64,000 nt of DNA, from positions 2,356,001-2,420,000 of the forward strand of contig JASBNA010000002.1 in the NCBI GenBank assembly GCA_038087015.1. The letters are read 5' to 3'. This DNA comes from Cerrena zonata (Eukaryota; Basidiomycota; Agaricomycetes; Polyporales; Cerrenaceae). Shown piece after piece: positions 45,378 through 59,300 of the stretch; the stretch's first letter is position 1, and each line of letters opens with the position of its first letter. The position numbers and the translations under genes were made by a program. Below the pieces are notes generated by a model, which was not told the origin of the DNA, did no database searches, and saw only the letters and a list, made by a program, of their open reading frames with translations.

Positions 45378-45906
45378 ATCTACGGTGTCTTGAAATCAAT
45401 GTTCAGATGGAGAATGGAGGATGTGCGTGTAGGATAATAATGTAGTTTGGATATATGTACTACAGCGGCGGTGAATCCTCGGCGACAGTGCTTTATCCTC
45501 ATAACCCGAACAATATGTACTTAACCATGTCAATTGTATGATATACTCGAATTCTTCATAAACACACCCAAAAGTCCCATGTTATACTCAGTACATAAGC
45601 TCTGCGTCAACCCACAATGTTTGAAAGTAATTATCGTACCCAGAACCTAATTGCCGATCGTGATCAGGTGGCGATCGAGATTTGGATTCAAGAAAGTGTG
45701 AGCGTGCCGCATTGCCCCCACAATACAAAGCCTTAGCCACGACGGCAGCACTGACAGCATTAGAGTTCTGTAGTGCTTGCTCGCGGCATCATTCTCTTTA
45801 CTCGGTTCACCGCATTGACACGTAGAACGCTCTTTACCTTTCTTTCTTCCCCTCCAACTGCATCGTAGCATAGACTTCGAGGCACTACATTAGGAGGAAA
45901 CCAGCT
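45378..45906. other. Intergenic region between xanthine dioxygenase and the mannosidase
   Basis: About 530 bp; 3' UTR and promoter. Nothing else is recognised. Confidence 0.4.
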
Positions 45907-48680
45907 ATGGCAGGCTCGGGAGACAACTTGCGTCAACGGAAGAAGGATTCAAATGGAGCTGCAGTGAAGAAGACGTCCGCGACGTCTCCTGTTGCGAGGA
46001 ATAAGGTACGTAGTATCATCACATTGTGTGGCTTGCTTAAGGCAGGCACACAGTGTGATCTCGTTTATACGTCATTCTGACTAATGGTGTTTTGTGTGAT
46101 TTATCTACTCTAGAAGACTGGAGGAGTTCGGTTGTCCACTTTGCTCTATATTGTTCTGTTTGCTGTAGGATTTGCTGCTTATTATGTACGTTCATCGTCT
46201 CTTGTCCTGCTCAAGGATAGCTAACTCTGGGCATAGGACCCAGAACGGGTCTTTGGTCTTGTCAAACCATACATTTTCCGTACAACTTGGCAGCCTGTAC
46301 CAAGTAGTAGTAGTTATGATCCTGACTTTACAGCGGATGTAGCAAAACGAGATGCAGTCGTCGGGGCGTTCAAGGTAAGTCTATTCCAACCCTTACTCTT
46401 AGTCTCTATTTACATGTCACTTGTGCTTCTAATAGCACGCTTGGCTAGCATACGGTAAACCCCCTCTAAATCTCAACCACCATACCCAAACTAATACATT
46501 GAACAGAGAGGGACGCCATGGGAGATGACGAATACCACCCAATCAGCCACGAAGGTACCAACCTGACAGAAGCCGGAGGGATTGGTTACACTATTGTGGA
46601 CTCTATTGACACAATGTTGATGATGCACTTGGACGAGGAGTACCAAAGGGCTAGGGACTGGATAGAGAAGAAAATGTCGTTCGACCGGGATGCGAAGTTC
46701 AATACTTTCGAGGTATGTTCACCGGCTTCATCTCCCTACAATAGACATCATTAATTGAATGGTTTATTTGTACAGACAACGATCCGAGTCTTAGGTGGTC
46801 TCCTCTCAACCTACCACCTCTCCGGCGAAGATCCTCTCTTCCTCGAGAAAGCCAAAGAACTCGCAGACAGGATGCTTCCCGTCTTCGATACCCCATCCGG
46901 TTTACCTCTATCTATGGTCAACCTAGGAAAGAAAGAAGGTGTGTCGGATGTCGATAACCGGGGGTTGGTTAGTACGGCGGAGGCTGCAACTTTGCAGTTG
47001 GAGTTCAAGTATTTGAGTTTGTTGACGGACGAGGAGATTTATTGGGAGAAGGCTGAGAAGGTATGTGTTTGATTTTTGGACGTGCGTTGGTTGTTGGGGC
47101 CGTGTCGCTGATGATGGATATGTGTATGTTGCAGGTCATGCAAGTTATTAAGAATGCGCATCTGACCTCGGGGTTGGCATCTATTTTCATGAAGTGAGTT
47201 GTTTGCAATTTAATGTGAATCGACCACTAATGCAGCGTAATGAAGTCCTGAAGATGGTCGTTTCGTCCTGTCAGCTATCCGTCTTGGTTCACGAGGTGAC
47301 TCGTACTATGAATACCTCCTGTAAGTGAATTTCCCGGTCGAATTTAACATGTATCTGATACTCTCCCAGGAAACAATACGTTCAGACTGTAGGTATTGGT
47401 TAACTCCAATTTACAAATGTCGTACCTTAACTTTAATGTTTAGAACCTCAGTGAACCCGTCTACCGAGTGGTAAGTTGAGTTTCCCTTCTAAATACATTT
47501 AACCGTCCTCAATTGAATGTCGTGAACTAGATGTACGATGACGCCATGAACGGTGTCTTGGCTCATCTCGTCCAAAAAAGTACGAACGCCAAACTCACAT
47601 ATACCTCCGAGTTGATCCCAGAACGCAACCCCGCTGGTGAAATGTAAGCACCAACCTTAACTCAGTATTGAATTATGTATCGACTCTTGACCGATTCTGA
47701 AGTTCGTGGCGGTTAATTCCCAAGCAAGACCACCTTGTGTGCTTCCTCGGAGGGAACCTCATGCTTGGAGCTATTACGACAGGAGCACTCACCAAGAACG
47801 TTTCTGTCCCACCGAAGCAGGATGAATTGACCGAGCAAGGGAAGCGGGATTGGCAAGCTGGCGTAGCATTGATTGAGACCTGCATGCGGACGCATGATAC
47901 TGCTACGTGAGTACTTTAGGTGTTATTCGCTTTATGTGTGTGGTCTTTGAATTAACTCGAACTCGATGTAGGGGTTTATCTCCTGAGATCGCCCATTTCA
48001 GGATCCCTACGGACGGTATGGATTTCTCTGGTGCCGCCTTAGATTGGTATATCAAAGGTGCACGGTATGTACACATGGGACTCTCAACCCTTCCAATCAT
48101 TCACAAAAAAACTTCCTTATAGGATCGGTGAACACCCGCCATACGACGCACGATACATTCTTCGTCCCGAAACCGTCGAATCATTATTCGTAGCCTTCCG
48201 ACTCACCGGGAACAAGCGATACCGCGACTATGGATGGTCGATATTCCAAGCCATCGAGAAACATTGTAGAGTCGAGTCTGGTGGGTATGCGAGTATCATT
48301 AATGTGGATGAGTCGCCTGCGAGGATGGAGGATAAGATGGAGACGTTCTTTATGGTAAGTGTTTGAGAACTCGAGACTCTTCCCCGTGTGCGCGTGTGTT
48401 GAACGTTGTGGGTTTGATTTGTAGAGTGAGACTCTGAAGTATCTGTATCTCCTATTCGACGATGCTAGTACGCTGCCTCTTTCTGGTACGTCATGACGTA
48501 GCTCTCTCCATTGCACATTGATTGACGTTTGACACCATCTGACATTTACAGAGTATGTGTTCAACACAGAGGTCAGTGGTCTGAGCATGTCGTCATTGAC
48601 ATCATCGACTGAATTTGATTTGTTCGCAGGCCCACCCGTTCCCCATATTCAACCCCACAATACGTACTGGATTCTCGTGA
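45907..48680 (+). CDS. MNS1: ER mannosyl-oligosaccharide 1,2-alpha-mannosidase (GH47)
   Basis: Trims alpha-1,2-mannose from N-glycans in the ER/Golgi (class I mannosidase, Ca-dependent). 590 residues in 17 exons, starts at 45907, 46114, 46237, 46436, 46507, 46776, 47135, 47246, 47370, 47444, 47531, 47703, 47972, 48123, 48425, 48552 and 48630; four exons are only 19-27 nt, yet the total is exactly 1,773 nt. Type II anchor LSTLLYIVLFAVGFAAYY (about 40-57) after a basic tail. GH47 hallmarks: GGIGYTIVDSIDTMLMM, LRPETVESLFVAFRLTG, DKMETFFMSETLKYLYLLF, and the closing EYVFNTEAHPFPIFNP, whose TEAHP supplies the calcium-binding Thr. Two acceptors follow unusual contexts (ATGAAG and CTGAAG) but restore frame and family sequence. 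Confidence 0.94.
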
Positions 48681-49265
48681 AACAAGTCCCTTTTCCCGTG
48701 GATATACCAAGCTACGCTATACCTAATCTAGCTCATGCGCATTGTAAACCCACTGCTTGGAGAACATGATCTTTCTTGCTTGTCGCTTCGGATCTAAAGC
48801 GCTCTTTTGAAATAGACCCCAATGCTGAATACAAATATCGGATCGGCTCTTGGGTGGAGATGATGTGAGTCGTTTGGGTAGTCACAACGCTAACAACGGG
48901 TGTTTAAGCATAGGCATATATGTACGTCATTGGCATAATGGGCATATACACAGGTGTCAAAGATAACTACATAACGAAAAGCGGAGATGATTGAGTGTTT
49001 GTTTGGTGAGTTATGTCCGGTGGGTTGTGGAGTTATTGTTACAAGGGATTAAAACGACTTTCTCTAACTAGAACTCCTCCTAAACGTCTTTGGTATCATG
49101 GGTTAAAAGTACAGAGTTTCCTTGAAATATGAAGCGAGTCTATATCAATAACGATAACTAAATGTGAGTATATGCGGTTGATATGAATGGTGATGACGAT
49201 AAGTGTTAGTGGGGTTGTTGATGATGGTGGTGGTGACCGTGAGTGGGTGTGGGTGTCGCAATGCT
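48681..49265. other. Intergenic region between converging genes
   Basis: About 585 bp. A GGT/GTG-rich simple stretch lies at about 49205-49255, just 3' of the unknown gene's stop. No gene is recognised. Confidence 0.4.
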
Positions 49266-49999
49266 TCATCGGGTGTTTGCGGCAACCTCTGCATATGATG
49301 GGATGTTATGCTCTGCATCATCGCCAGCAGCGCTGAGGTACTCCCAAGGTTCGTCATCCTCGATCGAATCAAAGCCCCGATCCAGGACGGCGTCCTCAAG
49401 CACAAGCACAGAGCGAACACTAGGAATCAACTCGAAGTCGCCAGCTACGTCACCCAAAGTAAGCCATTGTCAAACTGCGCCCCGTAGCAGACGAAAGAGA
49501 TAGACATACCCTTCGAGCGGCGTGCCTTGGAAGGTCGAATGAGCTTGGTAAGGTCCACCTCAAGCTTGTCCTCCCTCCATTTCGGCGTCTCAACGACCTC
49601 GATGTCAAACGCCTCCTCTGCAGAGTCCGACTCATCAAGAGATGTCTCATCCCGATCGAGGTGGACAAAGCCTCCTTTCCTTGACCGGTGAATCGGGATA
49701 CCTTCGACGAGGGTTCCTTGCGCCCTCTGCGCCTTGAGCTGACGCTTCGCGACCTTCTCTGCTTTCCAACTCTCTGTACGCGCCGACTTCTTGGCGCGCT
49801 GGCGTCCGTGCTCGAATTCACGGACAGCCTTGAGCACTCGGGGCTCTGATGTGATAGGGGCGTTGGTATTGGTCACCTCGGTGGTGGTGTTGGTAGAAGG
49901 GTTAGTGGCGTTGAGCTTGCGCCCGGCCTTGACAGTGCCCATGGTATCCTTGTTGACAGGGGTATATGCGGGGCGGGTGGTGGTAGTGAAGAAAGGCAT
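49266..49999 (-). CDS. Unknown protein with a basic coiled segment and acidic C-terminus (222 aa)
   Basis: Not recognised. Two exons, 49999-49510 and 49444-49266, with a 65-nt intron. Begins MPFFTTTTRPAYTP; residues about 50-95 form a highly charged helix (VLKAVREFEHGRQRAKKSAR, WKAEKVAKRQLKAQRAQGT) that could bind nucleic acid or carry nuclear localisation signals. Then SRKGGFVHLDRDETSLDESD and an acidic tail with LVLEDAVLDRGFDSIEDDEP, ending YAEVAANTR. No signal peptide or membrane segment. Two ACGCGT boxes lie 356-412 bp upstream of its start, which hints at cell-cycle expression. Function unknown. Confidence 0.7.
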
Positions 50000-50768
50000 A
50001 ACGATTAAAGCAAAGATATATAAGCTAAGTAAGTGAGTTGGGTTGAGTCAGTGCTCGGTGGGTATTGAGTCAGGGTGACTGGTGCGGTTTAATTGGAACT
50101 GTCAGAGAGGTTGTCGGAGAAGCGGGGAGAGTGGGCAGATGGTACTTAAATGCGTATGATGGGCGTCAGGCTGGGGCTGGGGCAGGATAAGTGGTGCTGT
50201 GCTGGTGAGTCGAGTGCGAGGAAGAATTGAGCAATAGACGGAATCGGCTCAGGGGGTGGGGAAAGATAAGCGTTGGCCCAATCGCAGGCAGTGGACATAA
50301 GCTGTGACCAGCCGGAACGGAGTCGGCTCATGCGCTTGCCCATTCCTCGCTGCGACGCGTCGGGATAAGCCCATAAGAGGCGATCTGCGACATCACCTCT
50401 TGTTGACGCGTTATTTGGACAGCCAGCTCTAGCGTCAGCTCTTGCCTTACACGCATACGCACCTCTGTCCGAATCCGAGTTTCCTCCAACGTTCGTGCTA
50501 TCTCGCACACATGCTCTCACTTCCTCGGCCCCGCATCGTCATTGGCTCGGTCGCGAACGGAAGTGGCTCATCCTAGTCACACAAGACTCAAACGTCTCTG
50601 TCCCACAATACCAGTTTCGGTTCAAAATGTACACCATTCCTACAATGGGAGCATTATTTCATATCATATCAGAACAACAAAGAATACAGTCTATTTCGTG
50701 CTTTCGTTTCTTCTCCATCAGACCAGTGCGAGCGTTCATCCCCACGTTATCGCAAGCAAGTCATGCTT
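50000..50768. promoter_or_regulatory. Upstream region of the unknown gene; 3' flank of enolase
   Basis: 769 bp. ACGCGT boxes occur at 50355-50360 and 50406-50411. A 124-codon open frame (50520-50146, -) overlaps them but has no spliced or homologous support, so I leave it out. Confidence 0.4.
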
Positions 50769-53595
<2,827 letters not shown>

Positions 53596-54054
53596 TGGTT
53601 GTGCGAGTATATCGTTCTACGCTGGTGGCCCGTTCTTCGACATACAGAGGAGACTCGGGGAGGGCTTCTCTCATGTATTTCATATTGACATGCAAGTTAT
53701 GACATGCGCATATTGCTCTCCCGTATTTGCTGGTCATGATCCAATGCTCAAATGTTCCGTAAGACCTAACCCGTCACAAGTCATTTAAGTTGAATGAAGT
53801 CACAATCACATACACCTTAATGGCTTACCATCCACTGAAACCTCTCACACATTGTAAGTCTGACAATTCCGTCTGATCACACTAGTTGCAGAAAGGTCCA
53901 GGCATAGATATATAGTTTGTCTAACAACGTAGCATAAGACATAGAGAGGCCGAATTTACACTATACAGTACAGGGTCAAGAAGTAAGTAACAAAAGCGAG
54001 CAATTAAAGAGTACGAGGCAACAACAGTGATCACGGTCCAGTCAATGTGACAAC
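53596..54054. other. Intergenic region between converging genes
   Basis: About 460 bp, 3' UTRs of eL40 and H3 genes. Nothing recognised; I do not see the metazoan histone stem-loop, as expected for a fungus. Confidence 0.4.
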
Positions 54055-54786
54055 TTAAGACCTCTCACCACGGAGACGACGGGCGAGGGCCTGCATCAAA
54101 CAATCAGTAAACGACACCTGCATCACAATAATAAGACGACTGACCAAGTCCTTGGGCTGGATAGTAACACGCTTGGCGTGAATGGCAGCCAAGTTGGTGT
54201 CTTCGAAGAGAGAGACGAGGTAGGCCTCGGCAGCCTCTTGAAGGGCCATGACAGCGGAAGATTGGAAACGGAGATCGGTCTATACGGGACAACACAAATG
54301 CGAAGAGTCATGAGCATGGCTGATTCATCCAAAAATAAACCGGGACTGACCTTGAAGTCCTGAGCGATTTCACGGACGAGACGTTGGAAGGGGAGCTTGC
54401 GGATAAGCAACTCGGTGGACTTCTGGTACCTTCGGATTTCACGAAGAGCGACAGTTCCAGGACGGAAACGATGAGGTTTCTTTACACCACCAGTGGCAGT
54501 CTAAAAATGGCAAGTTGGTGAGTATAACTGAGACCGCAACGTCGACGGCTACCAAGACAACGTACGGCGGCGGCGGCGGTCTTACGAGCAGCCTTAGTAG
54601 CGAGTTGCTTACGAGGAGCCTTTCCTAAAGAGAGAAAATAAAAGAATTCAAGCGGTTGCAATGCAATTCCTTGCTTGAAACGAACCTCCAGTGGACTTGC
54701 GAGCGGTTTGCTGCGGGCGTTGAACACAACGTCAGAACTCCAGTTCCAGCTTACCAACCAAGTGAGCATACCTTGGTACGGGCCAT
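54055..54786 (-). CDS. HHT1: Histone H3 with a 3-residue tail insertion
   Basis: Core nucleosome histone. Six exons: 54786-54772, 54710-54686, 54624-54566, 54500-54351, 54279-54145, 54090-54055, summing to 420 nt, 139 residues. [20 protein letters not shown] (K4, K9, K14, K18), then LATKAARKT (K23, K27), [20 protein letters not shown] (K36), the globular [20 protein letters not shown] and [19 protein letters not shown], ending [10 protein letters not shown]. Canonical H3 has 136 residues with Met. Here the exon 3/4 junction reads [14 protein letters not shown], three residues more between K27 and K36; four GCC triplets end exon 3. No shorter GT-AG splice is available. H4 is not next to it. 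Confidence 0.95.
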
Positions 54787-55750
54787 GGCGATCTAGAGAA
54801 GTAGCTTGAGGTGGTACGATTTGACGATTTCGAGGGGACTCGACGGTATTTAGTGACGGGAGAGTCGGAAGATGGACGTTGGGAGGCAAAGGAGGGGGGT
54901 CTGGGGGCGATGGGAGGTCGGAAAACCAGTGGTCCAAGCGTTGAAGGTCCGCTTTCCCACGGGAACAGGGCCTCTTTCAACCAGCTCTCCTGTCGTATTT
55001 CCAAGCGCGTTCACTCCAGTCATTCCTTCTCCACAGTAGACGCCCGTATCTTCCACGTCTCTTTCATCGCTGATTGCAAGTTTAACAATCAGATATGTTG
55101 AGAACGGGCTTGATAGGCTTTAGTTATGTATGCTATTTATATGCAATCCCTTTCTTGAACAACTGTTTTATGTTTCTTCGACGTCGAATCGACCGCAAGT
55201 TTCAAGCAACATCTCTCGAGCGCTAAACATGACCACAAGTTTCTTCAGCAAATTCACTCTCACCCCGGCTTGAACATATATTGATGACATAGATACATAT
55301 CTAAGAATAACTTATGTTATCATTCTGCAAGCTTTGTTTATTATTCATCGAATTCTCTACATTTTGGATAACAAGTTAAATCTTGCGCAGCACAGAGTGG
55401 CGGTGGCCATCGGAACGTAGCCATCTGCTCCATCCGCATTGCTCCTTGTCGCTCACCTCACTCCGAAGGCTATTCGAAACAAACTATTGTAACGCCAGAG
55501 ACAGACCCTGGGATAGTATTCATTATGCACCCTTGAAGCGAGGCAATCAACAAGGACGCGTGAGTGCACGTGGAGGGCGCGTAAACACGCGCGTCGCGTT
55601 CGCGTTGATCACCGTGACGCGTTGTTGTCGCGCGTGTGGCAAACTCGTATAAATAATCCTCATGGCTCTATTAGCCTCCCCTCCTCTTTTGTCCCATTTG
55701 ATACCCCGACAATTTGCTATTCTGTCTCCGCTTTTCAATATCATTTGGCC
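54787..55750. promoter_or_regulatory. Divergent spacer of histone H3 and the homeodomain gene
   Basis: 964 bp between start codons. The left part holds the H3 promoter; the right part holds the ACGCGT cluster and TATA box listed next. No histone H4 or H2 gene lies here. Confidence 0.45.
55556..55656 (+). promoter_or_regulatory. Homeodomain gene promoter: ACGCGT cluster and TATA box
   Basis: ACGCGT at 55556-55561 and 55617-55622, with ACGCGCGT at 55587-55594 between them, inside an unusually CpG-rich stretch. A good TATA box, TATAAATAA, follows at 55648-55656, about 95 bp before the ATG at 55751. The cluster resembles MBF/SBF target promoters of yeasts. Confidence 0.5.
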
Positions 55751-56917
55751 ATGTTCCCCACACCTCTCTCTCGTACCTCTTCGGCCTCAAGCCTCTCCTC
55801 CGAGAACTCCATGGACGACGAAAGACATCATCAATTCCCTAGTGCTTGTACCTCAGACGGAGGTGGTAAGCGGACAAGGAAACGCTTCTCAGGAGCTCAA
55901 CTTGTAATGCTTGAAGACCTCTTCCATACTTGTTCTCACCCCACACGCGAGCAACGGGAATCATTAGCTAGGAAAGCAGGATTGTACGTTATATCTTGAC
56001 TAATTTGCTTGCCTGGTGTTTACGTCATTATCTTTGACAGGGAACTTCGTTCAGTAACTGTATGGTTTCAGAACAAACGTCAGACAGAACGTAAAGTTGC
56101 CTTGGGCAATGCCACAAACGTCCATGACCTCACCTCAGGTCCGAGTACCTCACGCGTTATACAACGCACCGTTTCTGCGAAAACTCAACCTCGCCTCTCG
56201 CGTAATTCACCTTCCGCAAGTTCCATAACATCTTTGCGAGATCATCATCGCCCCCGATTGGCAGAGCACCGAAGGGTGTCTCTCGACTCAGTTGCTACTA
56301 GGAATGAACGTCCTCAACTAAATTGGCAACCTCAGACTCCTACACGAACACGTACTTATTCCTTCCCTGATCTATCGAATTCTTCCCGTACTCTTAAACC
56401 CTCTACACCATCTCGTCAACTTTGGGAGAAGATGCCCTCTAGCCCAGCAAGTCCAGATAGTCCTACTCGAGATAAAGGTGTCGAGCTAGTGTACCTTGGC
56501 CTGGGTGCTCGGACCAAGTCGAAACGTACACTGGAATGGGCATGTGCCGCTGCGAGGCGCAACCACAAGAAAGAAGACGAGGATATGGATGTCTCTATGA
56601 CTTCTTCCAGTCAGGAAGATCCTCAACTAGCCAAGGCATTCAGGTTTGGCGGACGAGAAGCAGAGGATCCCGTTGACGATATGATGCTAGATTTTGGCGG
56701 AGATACCGAGGATGAGACAGAGGCTCACGAGGCGATTACTCCTATGAGTACACCTAGTAGCAGCCAAGTGATGAAGAAGTCAAGAGCTCCTGAGGAGGGA
56801 GTTTCAGACGGGGGAGAGAAAATGGACATCGTGGAAACAGAGAAAGATGGCGACCATGATGAAGAAATGGTAAAAGCAGCCCTAGCGCTGTGTGGACTCA
56901 GTGCATCTTGGCAATGA
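55751..56917 (+). CDS. Homeodomain transcription factor (WFQNKR type)
   Basis: Predicted nuclear DNA-binding regulator of 369 residues. Exons 55751-55983 and 56041-56917 (intron 57 nt). The homeodomain lies at about residues 36-95: KRTRKRFSGAQLVMLEDLFH in helix 1 and recognition helix SVTVWFQNKRQTERKV, with an intron between helices 2 and 3. The rest is Ser/Pro/Arg-rich; a helical GLGARTKSKRTLEWACAAAR segment near 255 and an acidic C-terminus (DFGGDTEDETEAH) may be regulatory. It is not a mating-type HD1/HD2 pair: it stands alone, with no divergent partner homeodomain gene. Yox1-like cell-cycle repressors share the size and layout, and the MCB-like promoter fits that idea, but it is unproven. 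Confidence 0.87.
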
Positions 56918-57229
56918 CACTCTTGATTATCTCACAATCCCGCAATCTCACTCACTATAACCTCATCAGCACTATTTTACCCCCCTCGATCTTCTTTATA
57001 TCCTTCGACCTTCGACATTTGAACTCTTTGGTTTAGATGTAGTATAGCTCACTTTTTATTAGCACGATGTATTAGTATCCTACAGCACTTCTAGCGGGAC
57101 ATCGCTAGCCCCTCCGATACTTGATATGTATCGACTGTAATCTACATAACATTCTACATTCTAAACGAGTGCGTCGTGGAATATGAGTGTCGTTAAGAAT
57201 CCTAAACCCGAAAAATAAAACCTCGCCGT
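56918..57229. other. Short spacer between converging genes
   Basis: About 310 bp of 3' UTR-like sequence; nothing recognised. Confidence 0.35.
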
Positions 57230-58474
57230 TTAGACCCAACCAATCTTGTAAAGTATATAGGAACTCTCATCTGCTCGACCTAGTCCACCCATTTTCCCGA
57301 TGAAATCTTTCTGTAAGATAGCCAACTGGAGTTGACCAGGATTCTCCGAAACGGTACCGGAGGATGCGAAGACAGCGTCAACGTTGTTTGATAACCCCTC
57401 GTGCCGTCCAGTAGATCGTACAGCAATGATCATCCAAAACACGCCACCTAGTTCATCGCCTGACGAACGTTTGAGAAGTTTTTCTACGCAACTCTTGATC
57501 CAACGTGCGTGGTCGTGATGATAGACGACGTCGGCGGCAATGATCATATCGAATTCTCGGTCGAATGGTGACTCGTACACTGGCTTCTCCCAATCCAGAG
57601 GAAGAACCTGTATAGGGCGGTCGGAGGACGAGGGGAAATTGTGGGTGACGTTTACCTCGAGGTTGGCAAGGACGGAAGGATGGAAATCGGTTGCAACAAT
57701 TTCGGGCAACGTGGTGTTGGCACAAACGTAAAGTTGCGCGAGGGTGATGCTCAGGAGTCCCGTCCCCGCACCAAGTTCTAGCACCCTTTGGCAAGGATGC
57801 GAGTCTACGAGGAACCCAAAAGCATTTGGGTCCGCGCAGAAACGTTCCGAGAGATGTATGGAACTAGCCCAGCTCTGTAGCCCGACAGAGGTATGGTCAT
57901 CACTGAGAAGCGGGGCGTCATTGAGTTCTACATCCACGATCTTGTTAGCGGATGGAAAGGGGAATGAAAATTCCCGGGTCAGTGCTGCCTCTTCCTCTTC
58001 ATCCCCCGCAAATAGGGCCAAGATGGAAGCCGCTTCGTCTACGACCTGTTCGCGAGCGGTCTCTTCTGTCTCGGTGGTGACATCAGGACAACAAACCCAT
58101 ACATCAGAGCGAGCGGCGAAGCCTATGAGCCAGCGCATGGCAAAGTCCCTCTCGAAAGTATCCGCACGGAGGATGGCAACCTCGTCTTCTTCGTCTTCCT
58201 CGGCAGAAGGCTTGAAGTTAGTCATCTCGTCCTCGTCTTCTTCAGCAGACGCATAACCGGAATCGGGGACTGACTTGTCATGGATGAGATGCTTAGGAAG
58301 GCGGCGAAGGGGAATGAGAGGTGTGCTCGATACTGTAGAAGGGAAATACAAGGCACGCAAATTGTTCAAGGCCGCTTTGATCTGGGGGAGAGAGTAAGTC
58401 GATAAACGAGCGAGAGGGGGTAAACTCGACGTCGGAGAGATGGGTTTGCTTCGAGTCGCTGTTAACGGAGCCAT
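57230..58474 (-). CDS. METTL21/EFM-type protein-lysine methyltransferase-like protein
   Basis: SAM-dependent methyltransferase of family 16, whose known members methylate lysines on elongation factors and chaperones. Single exon, 414 residues, longer than most because of an acidic N-terminal region (SAEEDEDEMTNFKPSAEEDE). Motif I is VLELGAGTGLLSITLAQ (about 231-247), the acidic post-I strand reads EIVATDFHPSVLANLEVNV, and the DMIIAADVVYHHDHARWI segment (about 310) matches the D-x-x-x-A-A-D-V-V-Y pattern of the family. WASSIHLSERF upstream is the usual helix that leads into the fold. Intron-free, unlike most neighbours. The substrate cannot be told from sequence; yeast EFM2-like is one possibility. 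It is divergent from GON7. Confidence 0.82.
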   Translation of the reverse strand: MAPLTATRSKPISPTSSLPPLARLSTYSLPQIKAALNNLRALYFPSTVSSTPLIPLRRLPKHLIHDKSVPDSGYASAEEDEDEMTNFKPSAEEDEEDEVAILRADTFERDFAMRWLIGFAARSDVWVCCPDVTTETEETAREQVVDEAASILALFAGDEEEEAALTREFSFPFPSANKIVDVELNDAPLLSDDHTSVGLQSWASSIHLSERFCADPNAFGFLVDSHPCQRVLELGAGTGLLSITLAQLYVCANTTLPEIVATDFHPSVLANLEVNVTHNFPSSSDRPIQVLPLDWEKPVYESPFDREFDMIIAADVVYHHDHARWIKSCVEKLLKRSSGDELGGVFWMIIAVRSTGRHEGLSNNVDAVFASSGTVSENPGQLQLAILQKDFIGKMGGLGRADESSYILYKIGWV

Positions 58475-58856
58475 TATCGTAAATAATCTATAGGTCCTCT
58501 GGAAACTAGAGACAATTGAAATCCGATAACGTCTAAAAATGAAGGGAGAAAGGTTGAGATATCGTCTATGTCTATAGTCTAGTGTTCTATAGGTCTATGT
58601 TGTGGTCAGCGCAATCGAGGATGATACCTCGACTGCTAAGGACGGAGAACAGGCATCTTGGCAGAGAGTGGGTGGATGACGAGAGGAGACAGATAAACAA
58701 GTAAAATAACACGAGCCTGATCGGAGATATAGCCTTCGAGTGATTCGCACGGAGAAGACCGAGTGATTGAAGCCTTTGGACAACAAGCACAAATATAGAT
58801 CTGAATCAAGATGCAGGATTTCCTTCAAGTTAAGGCTCAACTTGCCATTCACCATT
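58475..58856. promoter_or_regulatory. Bidirectional promoter of the methyltransferase gene and GON7
   Basis: 382 bp between start codons. The frame upstream of the GON7 ATG stays open to 58767, but the conserved protein starts at 58857. Confidence 0.45.
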
Positions 58857-59144
58857 ATGTCCAAAAACATCGTTATAACCTACGACCTTCATCCACCCTC
58901 TGGCGTAGAAGCTAATGGTCTTTCTTCATCGAAGACTCACGAGTTCACTGTGACCCCGGAAGGCACGGGTGCTTCACAATACTATGACGCCCTTCGGCAA
59001 TCAGTTGTACAAGCTAAAGCCACTTTGGGAGAGGAGCTGTCTGCATGGAAGGATGCAGTTGGGACAACGGAGCTTACAAAGGAGCCCAAGAAACCAAAAG
59101 AGGAAGATGAGGACGAGGATGAAGAGGATGAGACGAATGAGTGA
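58857..59144 (+). CDS. GON7: GON7, EKC/KEOPS complex subunit
   Basis: Small subunit of the KEOPS/EKC complex that makes t6A in tRNAs reading ANN codons; it also affects telomeres and transcription. 95 residues, single exon. Starts MSKNIVITYDLHPPSG, followed by a strand-rich part (KTHEFTVTPEGTGASQYYDA), the family helix LRQSVVQAKATLGEELSAWK, and a Lys/Glu/Asp-rich disordered tail (EPKKPKEEDEDEDEEDE). A longer start at 58767 is in frame but looks like 5' UTR. Length and layout fit fungal Gon7. Weak conservation of the family keeps certainty below that of its neighbours. Confidence 0.75.
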   Translation: MSKNIVITYDLHPPSGVEANGLSSSKTHEFTVTPEGTGASQYYDALRQSVVQAKATLGEELSAWKDAVGTTELTKEPKKPKEEDEDEDEEDETNE

Positions 59145-59300
59145 TCGTGCGATAATTCATAATTATCCCGTCTGAAATGAAGTGTCTGACATCGAGTTGT
59201 AGAAAGAAAATACCCGTAATTCCAAGAGATTACTCCCGATGCACGATTGAGAGAAAAAGAAGTTAATGTAACTAGCTGTATCGGGACTAATGTAGTAGTT

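Noticed and set aside
50146..50520. 124-codon - strand frame
   Set aside because: Overlaps ACGCGT boxes in an upstream region; no splice sites or family signal.
55751..56917. Mating-type (HD1/HD2) homeodomain locus
   Set aside because: Only one homeodomain gene, flanked by H3 and a methyltransferase gene; no divergent HD partner or mitochondrial intermediate peptidase gene nearby.
58767..58856. 30-residue N-terminal extension of GON7
   Set aside because: In frame, but basic and unlike the family; the ATG at 58857 gives the expected start.
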